From: Chitinophaga oryzae
GTDB taxonomy: Bacteria; Bacteroidota; Bacteroidia; Chitinophagales; Chitinophagaceae
Assembly (NCBI RefSeq): GCF_012516375.2
Contig: NZ_CP051204.2
Coordinates: 8,107,501 to 8,171,500 of the forward strand
Direction of reading: 5' to 3'
Length of the DNA: 64,000 bases
Under the pieces are notes generated by a model. That model ran no database searches, had not been told where the DNA came from, and saw only the letters and a list, made by a program, of their open reading frames with translations. The position numbers and the translations under genes were made by a program. Below are positions 28,382 through 37,963 of this stretch, in pieces. The first letter of the stretch is position 1. Every line of letters begins with the position of its first letter.

Positions 28382-29470
28382 TTAAGCCAATTCTTCTCTC
28401 AAAACTTTATTCCCGATTAAGACCAATACACATAACATTCCTCCCAATATGCCACCCAGCGCAATGCCTTTCAGCTTGCCAAACTTTCTTTTATCAAGGG
28501 GAAGAATAGGCTTATCAACTATCTGAATAACGGGCATATCCTGTGCCATGGCAATCTTACTTATTTCCAGGTTTTTCACAACCTCAGCATACATTGTCTG
28601 CAGCACTACTTTGTCACGCATCACTAATTCGCTTTTGACATTTGCCACCTGTCTCGCAGGATTCTGGTTGATATCCTGCACCCGTGCCGTTTCGTAGGTC
28701 TTCCGGTTCAGTAATACTTCCATTGAATCGGCCTGGGCCTGCAGGCGGTCCACACTTGTAGTGGAACGTTTGGTCTTTGTTTCTATATAGAAGCGGGTGG
28801 CTTCTCTAACCAATGTTTCTACAAATTCTTTCGAAAAGGTTTCATTCAACGTTGTACAACCCACCACGATGAAACTGAGCTTTTTATCCGGCCTTGCCAC
28901 ATTCAGATGGTTCGTCGCTATTGCCCCCTGTATTGTATTCAGTACGCTATCCTGTTGCCGCGAAAAACTACTTCTGTCTGCATTCAAAGGAAAACTTACC
29001 TTTTTTAACAGGGAATCTTTTTCCCAGCCCTGCCTCGTCTTATATGCATCCATATAAAGTTCGGCGAGCGTGGATTGTTTATTGTCATAAGTTACCGCAG
29101 ACAGTAAGGCTTTTTCAATCATCAGCCGGGAACGAAGGAACTCCATAATGTTATCCCCCTCAAAAAGGCCGCTACCGCCTTTTCCTCCCAGGTCCAAGCC
29201 GAACTGACTCGCAATTCCCATGTAAGCGCCCAGTGGGTTTGAATTACTTTCTTCCAGCACAAAACTTAATTCCGCTTTATAAGTTGGCTTAGACATGAAA
29301 GCGGCTGTTAGCCCCAGCCCACCACCAATCAATCCGGATAATATTACAATAATTTTTTTACGCCATATATATTTAGAGAACTCTTTTAACTTAAGAATCA
29401 GGTCTTTGAAGGAAATTTCCTCTACAAATTTATTTTTTTCGGCATTAGTTGTGGTATGTGGCCCGCCCAT
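28382..29470 (-). CDS. Wzz-type chain-length determinant protein
   Basis: A 362-residue inner-membrane protein. A first membrane helix (IIVILSGLIGGGLGLTAAFM, about residues 40-59) is followed by SKPTYKAELSFVLEE, the start of the Wzz domain. A long periplasmic helical region follows (about residues 70-325), then PVIQIVDKPILPLDKRKFGK before the second membrane helix near the C-terminus. No Walker motifs or tyrosine cluster, so it is not fused to a BY-kinase. It would set polymer length and connect the Wzy step to the exporter encoded just upstream (20-bp gap). Confidence 0.88.
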   Translation of the reverse strand: MGGPHTTTNAEKNKFVEEISFKDLILKLKEFSKYIWRKKIIVILSGLIGGGLGLTAAFMSKPTYKAELSFVLEESNSNPLGAYMGIASQFGLDLGGKGGSGLFEGDNIMEFLRSRLMIEKALLSAVTYDNKQSTLAELYMDAYKTRQGWEKDSLLKKVSFPLNADRSSFSRQQDSVLNTIQGAIATNHLNVARPDKKLSFIVVGCTTLNETFSKEFVETLVREATRFYIETKTKRSTTSVDRLQAQADSMEVLLNRKTYETARVQDINQNPARQVANVKSELVMRDKVVLQTMYAEVVKNLEISKIAMAQDMPVIQIVDKPILPLDKRKFGKLKGIALGGILGGMLCVLVLIGNKVLREELA

Positions 29471-29490
29471 AAAAACTTCGTTTACAAACT

Positions 29491-31998
29491 CTATTTTATA
29501 GTATTCAGAATTGTTACTATTACCAGTGCAATAGACGCCAGCCCGCTTGCAATGGCAACCCCTTCCTGGCCGTTCAAACCTTTCTTTTCTTTCTTCGTTG
29601 GCACATATATTTCTGCCCCTGGCTTCACCTTGGGGTACGAGTTAAAAAAGAATACCTTCTTTGTGTTCTTTACCTCGCCATTGGCGTACACAATATAGCT
29701 GCGTCTTTTCAAAGCCTGAGCTGTAAACCCACCTGCACCATGGATATAATCTTTAAAGTTATATACTTTATCAAATCTCACTTTCTTGGGAAAGTATACT
29801 TCGCCAAACAACTGAACAGTTTGCAGCTTCTTGGGAATTTTGATAATATCCCCTTCTTCCAGGAGAAGGTCATACTTGGAACCAGGATGCTTCATGATTT
29901 GCTCCAGATTGATACCCAACAGCTGCTCCTTCCGGTCTACCGCAGCCTGTACCCTGGCAATATCCGTACTGTCCTGTAATTTATTATAGAACACCTGCAG
30001 CTTGTTAGCCAACAGCATACTGTCTCCTTCATTGATAAACGTTTTCCGCATCATCACTGCGCCTTCAGCATAAGCTTCCGGACGCAATCCGCCTGATCTT
30101 TTGATCAGGTCTGAAATACGCTCAGAACGGCTATTTATGGTATAATCACCCGGGTAAACCACCTCTCCGCTAACCATCACGTTGGCTTGCGACGCATAGG
30201 CCGGAGAACGGCGCACGACCACCTCATCAAAAGGTTGTAATACAAAGGCTTTTGCTTCCGGGTTATTGCTGAGGTCTGCATTGATACTAAATCGCTCCAC
30301 AATTGCCTTGGTGCTGTCTTTTGCGTCATATACACCACCGCGTTTTCTCCGGGAGATTTCCACTTCCTGCACAGAAGCCGCGTCTGTAAGGCCTCCTGCC
30401 AGCAGGATCAGATCTTCAAGGTGCATACTGTCTGCATAGTTGAAATATCCTGGTTTATTAACCTCCCCGTCGATCCTTACTTCATATTCTTCCCGGAGAT
30501 CAAACTTGGAGTATATCATTACACTGTCCTCCTTCTGCAAACGCACATCTGATTTGCCAGACAGAACGTCCTGCACACTGAAATTGATGAAGGAAGGAGT
30601 ATAATCGGCCTGCAAACGCCGGATCAGACCTCTTGACAAGGCAGCATTTTCTTTCACACCATCAGCCCGCTTCATCAGGTCCTTAACGGTCATATTATTT
30701 TCCAGGGCATAGTTACCAGGGTGAAATACCGCACCGGCAATAGTTACGCGGTTGCTGAAGCGGTTGAGGATAGAATCGATAAAGAACTGGTCCCCTGACC
30801 GTACTTTGAAAGAAGCGATCTCTCCCGCCGGAATGTTGACTACCTCCCTTTCTTTATTGTTTACCCTGTAGGCACGTATTACATCCCTGAAAGAAAGATC
30901 TGTGAAACCACCAGCATAATCGAGGATATTCTGAAGGGTTTCATTTTCCTTCGCTTCAAAAATAGCCTGGCGTTTAACCTCTCCGGTCAGCTCCACTCTG
31001 GTCTTATAGGGATTCACCTTTACGATATCCTGTTCCTGCAACACAATATTATTACTGAGGTCGCCCCTTACGAGGAAGTCATAGAGATCAAACCTGGCAA
31101 CTGGCGAGCCGTTTCGGATAACCTGGATATCCCGGAAGGAGCCATTTTCACCAGGCCCCCCGGAAACGTACAATGCGTTGGCGACCGTGGCCAATGACGG
31201 AATGGTGTAAGAACCCGGGTTTACCACTTCTCCAATCAATAATACCCGGATACTGCGGATACTACCGAGAGAAACCTGCACAAAAGTGTTACCACTCCCA
31301 ATACCACTATATATGGTGGCCAACTGCCTGGTGATACGGTTTTTAGCTTCCTCCATGGTTATCCCGTTTACATAAACCGGACCGAGATTGGGAATACGGA
31401 CATAGCCGTCCGGCGTTACCTTAAGCCGGTGTTGTACCTCGGAATAACCATATACATCTATCAGGACTTCGTCATTTGCTGCCAGACGATAGTTAGGCGG
31501 GGTAGGCATCTTTAGATTGGGCTCGAACGTCAGGTTTTTGTTGTTGAACAGTTCGGACCCAAAAATGCGCTTCCGTCTTTTTTCCCGCTCCCGCTCCTCC
31601 TTACTCTTTGTCCGGTCCTTCTTTTCTGTGGTGGAGTCCATTAACTCGTCATCATCGTCTAGCTTGCGGGTACCCGCCTCATCTTCATTCCCTCTGTTAC
31701 TGTTCTCCTTGCTCTTTTGGCTCTGCTCTAATTCCCTGTCCAGCCCCATCTGTTGGATGCGGCCTTTCAGCTTGGTCACCTCAATGTCCGGTATACCCTT
31801 CTGCTGTGCATAGGTATCAATATCAGAAAAAGCAATATTATTCTTTTTCATATCCGCCACCAGCTGACGAATCTGATCATCGCTCAGATTGTCCACCTTC
31901 ATCTGCCGGATTTGTTCTTTGGATAATGCTGGATTCTGCGCGGTCACACAATAGCCAATAAACAGGAAAAGCTGTAGCAGCAATAATTTTCTGAACAT
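29491..31998 (-). CDS. SLBB-domain polysaccharide export protein (Wza type)
   Basis: An 835-residue exported protein: signal peptide (MFRKLLLLQLFLFIGYCVTAQ), a short N-terminal helical domain, a charged low-complexity linker (about residues 95-140, rich in K, E, D, R), then the poly-export domain (NYRLAANDEVLIDVYGYSE) and about five or six SLBB repeats, each with a VTIAGAVFHPGNY- or VMVSGEVVYPGDY-like strand. A C-terminal hydrophobic helix (VAIASGLASIALVIVTILN) follows. The family forms the outer-membrane channel for capsule and exopolysaccharide; the Bacteroidota forms are long, as here. First gene of the locus, with a 540-bp leader region upstream. Confidence 0.92.
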   Translation of the reverse strand: MFRKLLLLQLFLFIGYCVTAQNPALSKEQIRQMKVDNLSDDQIRQLVADMKKNNIAFSDIDTYAQQKGIPDIEVTKLKGRIQQMGLDRELEQSQKSKENSNRGNEDEAGTRKLDDDDELMDSTTEKKDRTKSKEEREREKRRKRIFGSELFNNKNLTFEPNLKMPTPPNYRLAANDEVLIDVYGYSEVQHRLKVTPDGYVRIPNLGPVYVNGITMEEAKNRITRQLATIYSGIGSGNTFVQVSLGSIRSIRVLLIGEVVNPGSYTIPSLATVANALYVSGGPGENGSFRDIQVIRNGSPVARFDLYDFLVRGDLSNNIVLQEQDIVKVNPYKTRVELTGEVKRQAIFEAKENETLQNILDYAGGFTDLSFRDVIRAYRVNNKEREVVNIPAGEIASFKVRSGDQFFIDSILNRFSNRVTIAGAVFHPGNYALENNMTVKDLMKRADGVKENAALSRGLIRRLQADYTPSFINFSVQDVLSGKSDVRLQKEDSVMIYSKFDLREEYEVRIDGEVNKPGYFNYADSMHLEDLILLAGGLTDAASVQEVEISRRKRGGVYDAKDSTKAIVERFSINADLSNNPEAKAFVLQPFDEVVVRRSPAYASQANVMVSGEVVYPGDYTINSRSERISDLIKRSGGLRPEAYAEGAVMMRKTFINEGDSMLLANKLQVFYNKLQDSTDIARVQAAVDRKEQLLGINLEQIMKHPGSKYDLLLEEGDIIKIPKKLQTVQLFGEVYFPKKVRFDKVYNFKDYIHGAGGFTAQALKRRSYIVYANGEVKNTKKVFFFNSYPKVKPGAEIYVPTKKEKKGLNGQEGVAIASGLASIALVIVTILNTIK

Positions 31999-32537
31999 GT
32001 ATTAATAGGATAAAAAACTTCTCGAATACTTTCTGGAAAACAACTTTAAACGGACCATACCTTATGGGGATGGCCAAACAAGTTGCAAATCTATTAAAAA
32101 TAACATATAAATGTTACAGGAATCAGATAAGCTAACCGTTTTGTTTCGAAATCGTTAGACATTATCTGATATGCGTTGGAACATCTACTGATGGTTCCTG
32201 TAAGATCAGGAAAATTACCTTACCGGCACAGGTTTAAATTAATTTTAAGTTATTTATAATATAAATATTTTTATAATTTAACTCTTTCAATATAACTGAA
32301 AGATTTTCAATCCGTTTTTTACTTTTTCTCGTTAATAATATCAGAGAGTCATGCTGATAAGACCTGTTGTATTTATTAACCATCCAAAATCAGCGCTTTT
32401 TTACCGGACCGGAACACTCAGAAGACCATATTCGACTAAAAAATATCCTAAAGCCCTTGTAAATCAATTTATTAACATTTCGTGAACGTCAGACGCCGTG
32501 TGATTCCGTTTCATTCAGTTAAGCCAAAACCTGAAAC
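31999..32537. other. Divergent intergenic region upstream of the polysaccharide locus
   Basis: This 539-bp AT-rich stretch separates the minus-strand polysaccharide locus from the plus-strand sigma factor gene. I find no convincing ORF. It holds a candidate promoter for the exporter gene (32086-32093) and long A/T runs between 32230 and 32340. It most likely carries the control region for the locus, but I see no clear operator. Confidence 0.5.
32086..32093 (-). promoter_or_regulatory. -7 box (TAGATTTG) for the polysaccharide locus
   Basis: An exact TAnnTTTG on the minus strand, about 88 bp before the exporter start codon. The expected -33 TTG is not exact, so confidence is limited. It would give a leader of about 80 nt. 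Confidence 0.4.
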
Positions 32538-33041
32538 ATGATGTCATCTGTTGAATTTAACACCTTGCTCATCGGAAACGCTGATTTCCTGAAACCCTTT
32601 GCTTTTACCCTTACCAAAGACGCCGAACAGGCCAAGGACCTATACCAGGAAACACTCTTCCGCGCCCTCTCCAACCAGGAGAAATACCTGGAAGGCACCA
32701 ATATCCGCGCCTGGCTCTTTACCATCATGCGCAATATCTTCATCAACCACTACCGGAAAAAAGCCAAAAACAGGATGATCGCCGAACCCAGCGTCAGCGA
32801 TTTCTTCCTCAATTACCAGCAGAGCCCGACTACTAACAAAGCTGATACCAATCTCCGGATAAAAGACATACACGTCGCTGTCTACCATCTTCCGCAGATC
32901 TTTAAACAGCCATTCCTGCTCTATTACGAAGGATATAAATATTTTGAAATAGCCGATATCCTCCAGGAACCCCTCGGGACCATCAAAAGCAGGATCCACT
33001 TCGCCCGTAAAATACTCAAGACACAGGTGCTCCGGCACTAA
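32538..33041 (+). CDS. ECF-type RNA polymerase sigma factor
   Basis: A 167-residue sigma-70 family protein of group 4. Region 2 contains KDAEQAKDLYQETLFRAL and the core-binding/-10 helix WLFTIMRNIFINHYRK. After a short linker, region 4 has YEGYKYFEIADILQEPLGTIKSRIHFARKIL, the -35-reading helix-turn-helix. No anti-sigma gene follows; the next gene starts 68 bp later and encodes a membrane acyltransferase. Target genes cannot be inferred. Either of the two adjacent ATG codons could be used. Confidence 0.93.
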   Translation: MMSSVEFNTLLIGNADFLKPFAFTLTKDAEQAKDLYQETLFRALSNQEKYLEGTNIRAWLFTIMRNIFINHYRKKAKNRMIAEPSVSDFFLNYQQSPTTNKADTNLRIKDIHVAVYHLPQIFKQPFLLYYEGYKYFEIADILQEPLGTIKSRIHFARKILKTQVLRH

Positions 33042-33109
33042 ATGACTGTTGCGATCCTTCACTATAATATTTATCTTGGCGAATTACCAAACAACCAAAT
33101 CATCCTATA

Positions 33110-34231
33110 GTGACTGCATCGCAACGTTTTTTATCGCTGGACGTGTTCCGCGGATTGACAGTGGCCGCCATGATCCTGGTCAACAATCCCGGCAGCTGGG
33201 AATACGTATACCCACCACTGGAGCATGCCAAATGGCACGGCTGCACGCCCACCGACCTCGTATTTCCCTTCTTTCTCTTTGCCGTAGGCAATGCCATGAG
33301 CTTTGCCATGAAAAAATACGCCGAAGCCGGCAACGCCGCCGTTATCCGGAAAATACTCACACGCACCCTGATGATCTTCGGCATCGGCCTGCTGCTCAAC
33401 TGGTTCCCGTTCGTAAAATGGGACGACGGGCACCTGGTCATGAAACCACTCAGCTCCCTGCGCATCCTGGGCGTATTCCCACGGATAGCCCTCTGCTATG
33501 GCGCCGCCGCCTTCATCGTCCACTACCTGAAAGACAGGGGCGCCTTCGTGGCCGCCTGCGTCATCCTGCTCGCCTACTGGTTTGTGCTGATCGCCTTCGG
33601 CACCGGAGATCCCTACAGCCTCGAAGGCTATGCCGGCCTGCCGCTCGATAAGTTAATACTGGGAGAAAATCACATGTATAGAGGAGAAGGAGTGCCTTTC
33701 GACCCGGAAGGCATACTCAGCACCTTCCCGGCCATCTGCAACGTGATCTTCGGCTACCTCGCCGGTAAATTCATCCAGGAAAAAGGTAAAACCTATGAAA
33801 TGCTCGCCCGCCTGATGATCATGGGTTGCCTGCTCATCTTCGCAGCGCTCTGCTGGGACATGGTATTCCCGATCAATAAAAAAATATGGACCAGCTCCTA
33901 TGTGCTCTACACTGTAGGCATCGCACTGCTGCTGATCTCCATCCTGATGTATATAGTGGAATTCCGCGGACAAACCCGGTGGACGACCTTCTTCACCGTT
34001 TTCGGTAAAAACCCGCTCTTTATCTATGTATTGTCCGGCGTAGTCGTAAAATTATACCTGCTGATTCGCCCCGTACCCGGCCAGAACATGTATTCATGGC
34101 TGTACCAGAGCGTATTTCAACCCATAGGTGGGAACATGGTAGGCTCTTTCCTGTTCGCCCTCTTCCATGTGTGCGCCTTCGCCGCGATCGGTTACTGGAT
34201 GGACAAAAAGAAAATTTACGTACGGGTATAA
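33110..34231 (+). CDS. DUF5009-type multi-pass acyltransferase (NagX/HGSNAT-like)
   Basis: A 373-residue membrane protein with about ten helices. The N-terminus FLSLDVFRGLTVAAMILVNNPG is the signature of the DUF1624/DUF5009 family, related to heparan-alpha-glucosaminide N-acetyltransferase. HGCTPTDLVFPFFLFAVGNAMS follows, with the conserved Asp and Phe cluster of the second helix. Family members are thought to move acetyl groups across the membrane to amino sugars. The start is a GTG at 33110; I see no nearer ATG before the conserved helix. Its last 16 bp overlap the convergent desaturase gene. Confidence 0.85.
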   Translation: MTASQRFLSLDVFRGLTVAAMILVNNPGSWEYVYPPLEHAKWHGCTPTDLVFPFFLFAVGNAMSFAMKKYAEAGNAAVIRKILTRTLMIFGIGLLLNWFPFVKWDDGHLVMKPLSSLRILGVFPRIALCYGAAAFIVHYLKDRGAFVAACVILLAYWFVLIAFGTGDPYSLEGYAGLPLDKLILGENHMYRGEGVPFDPEGILSTFPAICNVIFGYLAGKFIQEKGKTYEMLARLMIMGCLLIFAALCWDMVFPINKKIWTSSYVLYTVGIALLLISILMYIVEFRGQTRWTTFFTVFGKNPLFIYVLSGVVVKLYLLIRPVPGQNMYSWLYQSVFQPIGGNMVGSFLFALFHVCAFAAIGYWMDKKKIYVRV

Positions 34232-35433
34232 CCGTATACCAACCGGTAATACCGCTCCTTCAGCCGCGACCGGAACCGGAGCGCTGTGGTTAACACCAGC
34301 GCCGCCAGTGTCAGCAATGAAGGATGCGGCCAGTAGTAATACAGCGCGAAACATAAAACACCGTAACGCGCATACTCCAGGTAAAACACCCACCGTTTCT
34401 GCTCCATGATAGCGCCGCAGTTAATCAGCGTCAGCAGGATCAGCAGGGTCACACATATCTGTACAAATACCGGCACATAATGCTCCAGCAATAAAAAAGT
34501 AAATAACAATGTGAGTGTGGCAGCCATCTGCCACACCACATAATTATTCAGCTTAGGCGTTTCCGTTATGGTGCGGTTCCGCAGCAGAAACGACGCCTCC
34601 AGCACCTCCCGCGCCGCGGGGTCTACATAGTCAGGCTTCCCGAACACTACGCGCCACTTATTCCTCCAGCCGCTTGCCCGCCTCACGGAATAGATCATTT
34701 CCAGTATAAAATGAAAATGCTGCCACAGGAAACTATTGCTCTCCAGGGGTTTCGTCAGCCCGTATACCGGCTCCTCCTCTTCTTTCTGAAAGGTGCCGAA
34801 CAACTTGTCCCAGATGATAAACACATCACCATAGTTTTTATCAAGATACTTTGGATTGCTCGCGTGATGCACCCGGTGATGCGAAGGCGTTACCAGGATG
34901 TATTCCAGGATGCCCAGCTTGCCGATCGTACGGGTATGAATGAAAAACGGGTACAATCCGTGCACCAGCAACATACTGGTGATCATCGCCGGCGGAAATC
35001 CGATCACCGGCAACACCGCCCAGAAACCGGTACGGATGAAGGCCTGGAAAACAGTGATCCGCGCCGATACGGTATAGTTGAATTCCTCGCTCTGATGATG
35101 CACCACGTGCGCGCACCAGAACAACGTCACCTCATGCGCCAGCCGGTGGTACCAGTACCAGATAAAGTCAGTGCATACCAGCAGCGCTACCCACAGCAGG
35201 ACGCCCGGTTTTATATCAAACAAGGCATAATGGCGGTGCAGATAGTCATACAGGAAATAAAAAAGGCCTACTGTAAAAGTGTCGAGCAGGCGCTCGGCAA
35301 TGCCCACGCTGATGTTGGCTACGGAATCGTTGAACTTGAAATAGCGTTTTCCCCGCTGATGCGCCACCAGGTACTCCAGCCCCATAAATGTCAGGAAAAA
35401 AGGAACCGCCAATGCCAGAAAATTCAAATGCAC
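34216..35433 (-). CDS. Sterol desaturase/fatty acid hydroxylase family protein
   Basis: A 405-residue membrane di-iron enzyme. The eight-histidine pattern of the family is visible: HRLAH, HVVHHQSEE, and SHHRVHHASN, with WYWYHR leading in. Several hydrophobic helices surround these, and a C-terminal extension (about residues 260-405) adds four more. The substrate is not readable; ether-lipid desaturation, fatty-acid hydroxylation and carotenoid-type hydroxylation are options. It is transcribed towards the acyltransferase gene and overlaps it by 16 bp. Confidence 0.88.
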   Translation of the reverse strand: MHLNFLALAVPFFLTFMGLEYLVAHQRGKRYFKFNDSVANISVGIAERLLDTFTVGLFYFLYDYLHRHYALFDIKPGVLLWVALLVCTDFIWYWYHRLAHEVTLFWCAHVVHHQSEEFNYTVSARITVFQAFIRTGFWAVLPVIGFPPAMITSMLLVHGLYPFFIHTRTIGKLGILEYILVTPSHHRVHHASNPKYLDKNYGDVFIIWDKLFGTFQKEEEEPVYGLTKPLESNSFLWQHFHFILEMIYSVRRASGWRNKWRVVFGKPDYVDPAAREVLEASFLLRNRTITETPKLNNYVVWQMAATLTLLFTFLLLEHYVPVFVQICVTLLILLTLINCGAIMEQKRWVFYLEYARYGVLCFALYYYWPHPSLLTLAALVLTTALRFRSRLKERYYRLVYGYTRT

Positions 35434-35591
35434 TTTGATAAAGTTTAAAACGCTAAAAATGAAAACACAGGTATCCCCGCATGGTGCCAGCCCATGTGCA
35501 AGGGTATTGAATCTCGTTATTGGTGGTAACTGGTAACAATATTAGAGAATATTTTTTGAATATCCTACTAAACTTGTAGACTATAAAAAAC

Positions 35592-35628
35592 AAAGGGCGG
35601 GAAACAGCTCGCGCCATCTCCCGCCTTT
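35592..35628 (-). terminator. Terminator after rtcB
   Basis: Arms AAAGGGCGGGA and TCCCGCCTTT (one bulged G) about 30 bp past the rtcB stop, followed on the minus strand by TTTGTTTTTTATAG. Confidence 0.75.
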
Positions 35629-35659
35629 GCGACATTGCATATATCTATTTAGTCTTCTG

Positions 35660-37072
35660 CTAATCTTCTGCTGGTCCGCCATCGGCCATCCGCACCATTT
35701 TAGGTTGGAACTGGCCTACTACTTCCACCAGGTCGGCTTGCGCTGCCATCACGGTACGGATATTCTTGTAGGCGCCCGGCGCCTCATCCAGTCCGCCGCC
35801 GATCAGCGTTACACCGTTATCCTGCAGCATCTTCCGCATCTCGTCATGCGTGATGGAAGCAATGGCTTTGGTACGGGACATCTGCCGCCCGGCGCCATGC
35901 GACGCGGAATGCAGGCTGGTCGTTTCCCCTTTGCCACGCACAATAAAGCCAGGAGCGGTCATAGAACCCGGTATAATACCCAGTACGCCTTTCCCGGCAG
36001 GGGTAGCGCCTTTACGGTGCACGATCAGCTCCTTACCATGATGCATTTCTTTCCAGGCAAAGTTATGGTGGTTCTCCACCCGTGCCAGCATGGTAGCGCC
36101 CATTTCAGCGATCAGTCTTTTATGGATCAGGTGATGGCACGCAGAAGCGTAATCACCGGCAAGATTCATCGCCAGCCAGTATTCCTGCCCGGCTTCTGTG
36201 TCCAGGTCCAGCCAGGCCAGGTGCTGCGCATCTTTCGGCAGTACGCACAGCTCTTTCGCCAGCCGGGTATAATGTCCGGCCACCTGGGCGCCCAGGCCAC
36301 GGGACCCGGAGTGCGACAACAATGCTACATAATCACCCGGCGCCAGGTCCCATTCGTTACCGGCATCGGTGATCGTCACTACGCCCCACTCTACGAAGTG
36401 GTTACCGGAACCGGAAGTTCCCAGCTGCCCCGCTGCTTTTGCCTGCAGGTTGCGCAATATCTGAATTTCTTTGAACTCGTTTCTTTCCAGTACCGGATCT
36501 TCGTCGTTCCTTTTCCATTCTGCACCGGCGCCGAATTTGGTTTTGTATTTCAATGCTTTCTCATACTGACCGGCCCTCGTCGTCAGGCTCTCCACCGGCA
36601 GGTCCACGATGCTCAGGCACATACGGCATCCGATATCCACGCCTACGCCGTAGGGAATAACGGCATTCTCCGTGGCCAGCACGCCACCGATAGGCAGGCC
36701 ATAACCCTGATGGGCATCCGGCATCAGCGCACCGGCTACGGCTACGGGTAAACGCACTGCACTGTTCAGCTGCCGGATCGTACCTTCTTCAATAAAGCCG
36801 GCGCCGAAAACGGCATAATCCACCGGTTTCTCGCGCAAGGGTATTATTGCCGGACGTTCTTCCGGGATCAAAGCAAGGGCTACCTGCGCCCATACCGCGT
36901 CTTCGGCATAGGCCGCCGGATCTGCCAGCACTTTGGCCAGTACCGTTTCTATCTCGTCCGTAGCCGCCGTTGTATAATGTTGGGCAATAACGTCCATGGC
37001 TACACTGATTACAGGACCCTGCGGGTAACCCAGGGCACGTAATTGTTTTCCGGTCATTTTCAATTCAGACAT
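35660..37072 (-). CDS. rtcB: RNA-splicing ligase RtcB family protein
   Basis: A 470-residue RtcB-family protein: GTP-dependent joining of RNA 2',3'-cyclic phosphate or 3'-phosphate ends to 5'-OH ends. All manganese-binding and nucleophile sites are visible: the Cys in VDIGCRMCLS, His in GSGNHFVEW, His in LLSHSGSRGLG, His in ENHHNFAW, and the GMP-accepting His in SASHGAGRQMSR. PDAHQGYGLPIGG is conserved. The second residue after the metal Cys is Arg-Met-Cys rather than the more usual Gly-Met, a minor variant. It is last in a three-gene minus-strand group with an unknown basic protein (12 bp upstream) and an AAA ATPase. RNA repair after tRNA or rRNA cleavage is the likely role. Confidence 0.94.
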   Translation of the reverse strand: MSELKMTGKQLRALGYPQGPVISVAMDVIAQHYTTAATDEIETVLAKVLADPAAYAEDAVWAQVALALIPEERPAIIPLREKPVDYAVFGAGFIEEGTIRQLNSAVRLPVAVAGALMPDAHQGYGLPIGGVLATENAVIPYGVGVDIGCRMCLSIVDLPVESLTTRAGQYEKALKYKTKFGAGAEWKRNDEDPVLERNEFKEIQILRNLQAKAAGQLGTSGSGNHFVEWGVVTITDAGNEWDLAPGDYVALLSHSGSRGLGAQVAGHYTRLAKELCVLPKDAQHLAWLDLDTEAGQEYWLAMNLAGDYASACHHLIHKRLIAEMGATMLARVENHHNFAWKEMHHGKELIVHRKGATPAGKGVLGIIPGSMTAPGFIVRGKGETTSLHSASHGAGRQMSRTKAIASITHDEMRKMLQDNGVTLIGGGLDEAPGAYKNIRTVMAAQADLVEVVGQFQPKMVRMADGGPAED

Positions 37073-37084
37073 AATGGGGGTGTT

Positions 37085-37834
37085 TCAATCAATGTTATCG
37101 TAATATTCTTCCTGCAGCATCTGCAGCAGGGTTTTCTTTTTATACCGTTCTTTTGCTTTCACGGGAGGTTCCCAGCGTCTGCGCCCGCCTCCACGGCTTT
37201 GTGTAAGCCAGTTCATGCGGTGTCTCAACTGGCGGATGGTGATGTAATTATCCACCTCCCTCATCCGTGATTCCAGCACAGGATCTACCACTCTCCGGTG
37301 CGTCAGCATATACGGCCGCACCCGCAATACAAAACGCCAGGGCTCCGTAAACACAGTCATGAGAACTTCTTTTCCTTTCAGCTTGGAAAATTCGGGCCGT
37401 ACTTCAAAGTAAGCCATTTCCTGCGGCGTAAGCCCCAGCTTTTCCACTTCCCACGCATACAGCTTCTTAACATGCTGCTCTTTGTCTACCCACACCTTCT
37501 TGCCACGTACCCGTTTTTTCTTTTTAAAATCCTTCCGGTGAAAGTATTGTTCTGTGTTGATTTTATCCAGGATACCCTGAAAAAATAATGCCTGTTTTCC
37601 ACGGGCCACATCATCCCTTAATACAAAGAAACGTACGTACCCTTTTTGTACAGGCGGGTCCAGCGGAACATATATAGGCTTGCGGCTTTGACTCCACAGC
37701 TCCTTTTCATATTCGTCCAGCTGCAGCAGCTGTTTATCCCTTGCTGTTATAACTGCACGGCGCTTTTGTCTTGCGGTTCTGAGCCGTGCGGTATCGATAT
37801 AATATTGTAGTTCGTCAGAAAATAACTTGTCCAT
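37085..37834 (-). CDS. Unknown basic protein between rtcB and an AAA ATPase gene
   Basis: A 249-residue soluble protein with no family I recognise. It is very rich in Lys and Arg (for example QYFHRKDFKKKKRVRGKKVW and NWLTQSRGGGRRRWEPP). An N-terminal helix (LQYYIDTARLRTARQKRRAV) is followed by VRFFVLRDDVARGKQALFFQG, which looks like a beta-alpha core. No signal peptide or membrane helix. The charge suggests nucleic-acid or ribosome contact, which would fit a partner of RtcB (stop 12 bp before the rtcB start). A 22-bp palindrome lies 28 bp before its ATG, so it may have its own regulated promoter. Confidence 0.7.
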   Translation of the reverse strand: MDKLFSDELQYYIDTARLRTARQKRRAVITARDKQLLQLDEYEKELWSQSRKPIYVPLDPPVQKGYVRFFVLRDDVARGKQALFFQGILDKINTEQYFHRKDFKKKKRVRGKKVWVDKEQHVKKLYAWEVEKLGLTPQEMAYFEVRPEFSKLKGKEVLMTVFTEPWRFVLRVRPYMLTHRRVVDPVLESRMREVDNYITIRQLRHRMNWLTQSRGGGRRRWEPPVKAKERYKKKTLLQMLQEEYYDNID

Positions 37835-37861
37835 AACAAATGGTCTGTTTGTTTTTCAATA

Positions 37862-37883
37862 GTGTTTACCGATCGGTAAACAC
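37862..37883. promoter_or_regulatory. Perfect 22-bp palindrome (operator candidate)
   Basis: GTGTTTACCGA and TCGGTAAACAC are exact reverse complements with no spacer. It lies between the AAA ATPase stop and the start of the unknown gene. TetR-type repressors often bind palindromes centred on ACCGATCGGT-like cores. No U-run follows on the minus strand (TATTGAAAAAC), which argues against a terminator. Confidence 0.6.
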
Positions 37884-37963
37884 GGTGTACCATTGGATTG
37901 TATACAGACAAGTGATTCTTTTTCATGACGAATAATATTTTAAATGAGATGAATAATGTTTGT

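Noticed and set aside
35627..36751. Plus-strand open frame of 374 codons opposite rtcB
   Set aside because: All RtcB metal sites are on the minus strand; the plus frame is a shadow.
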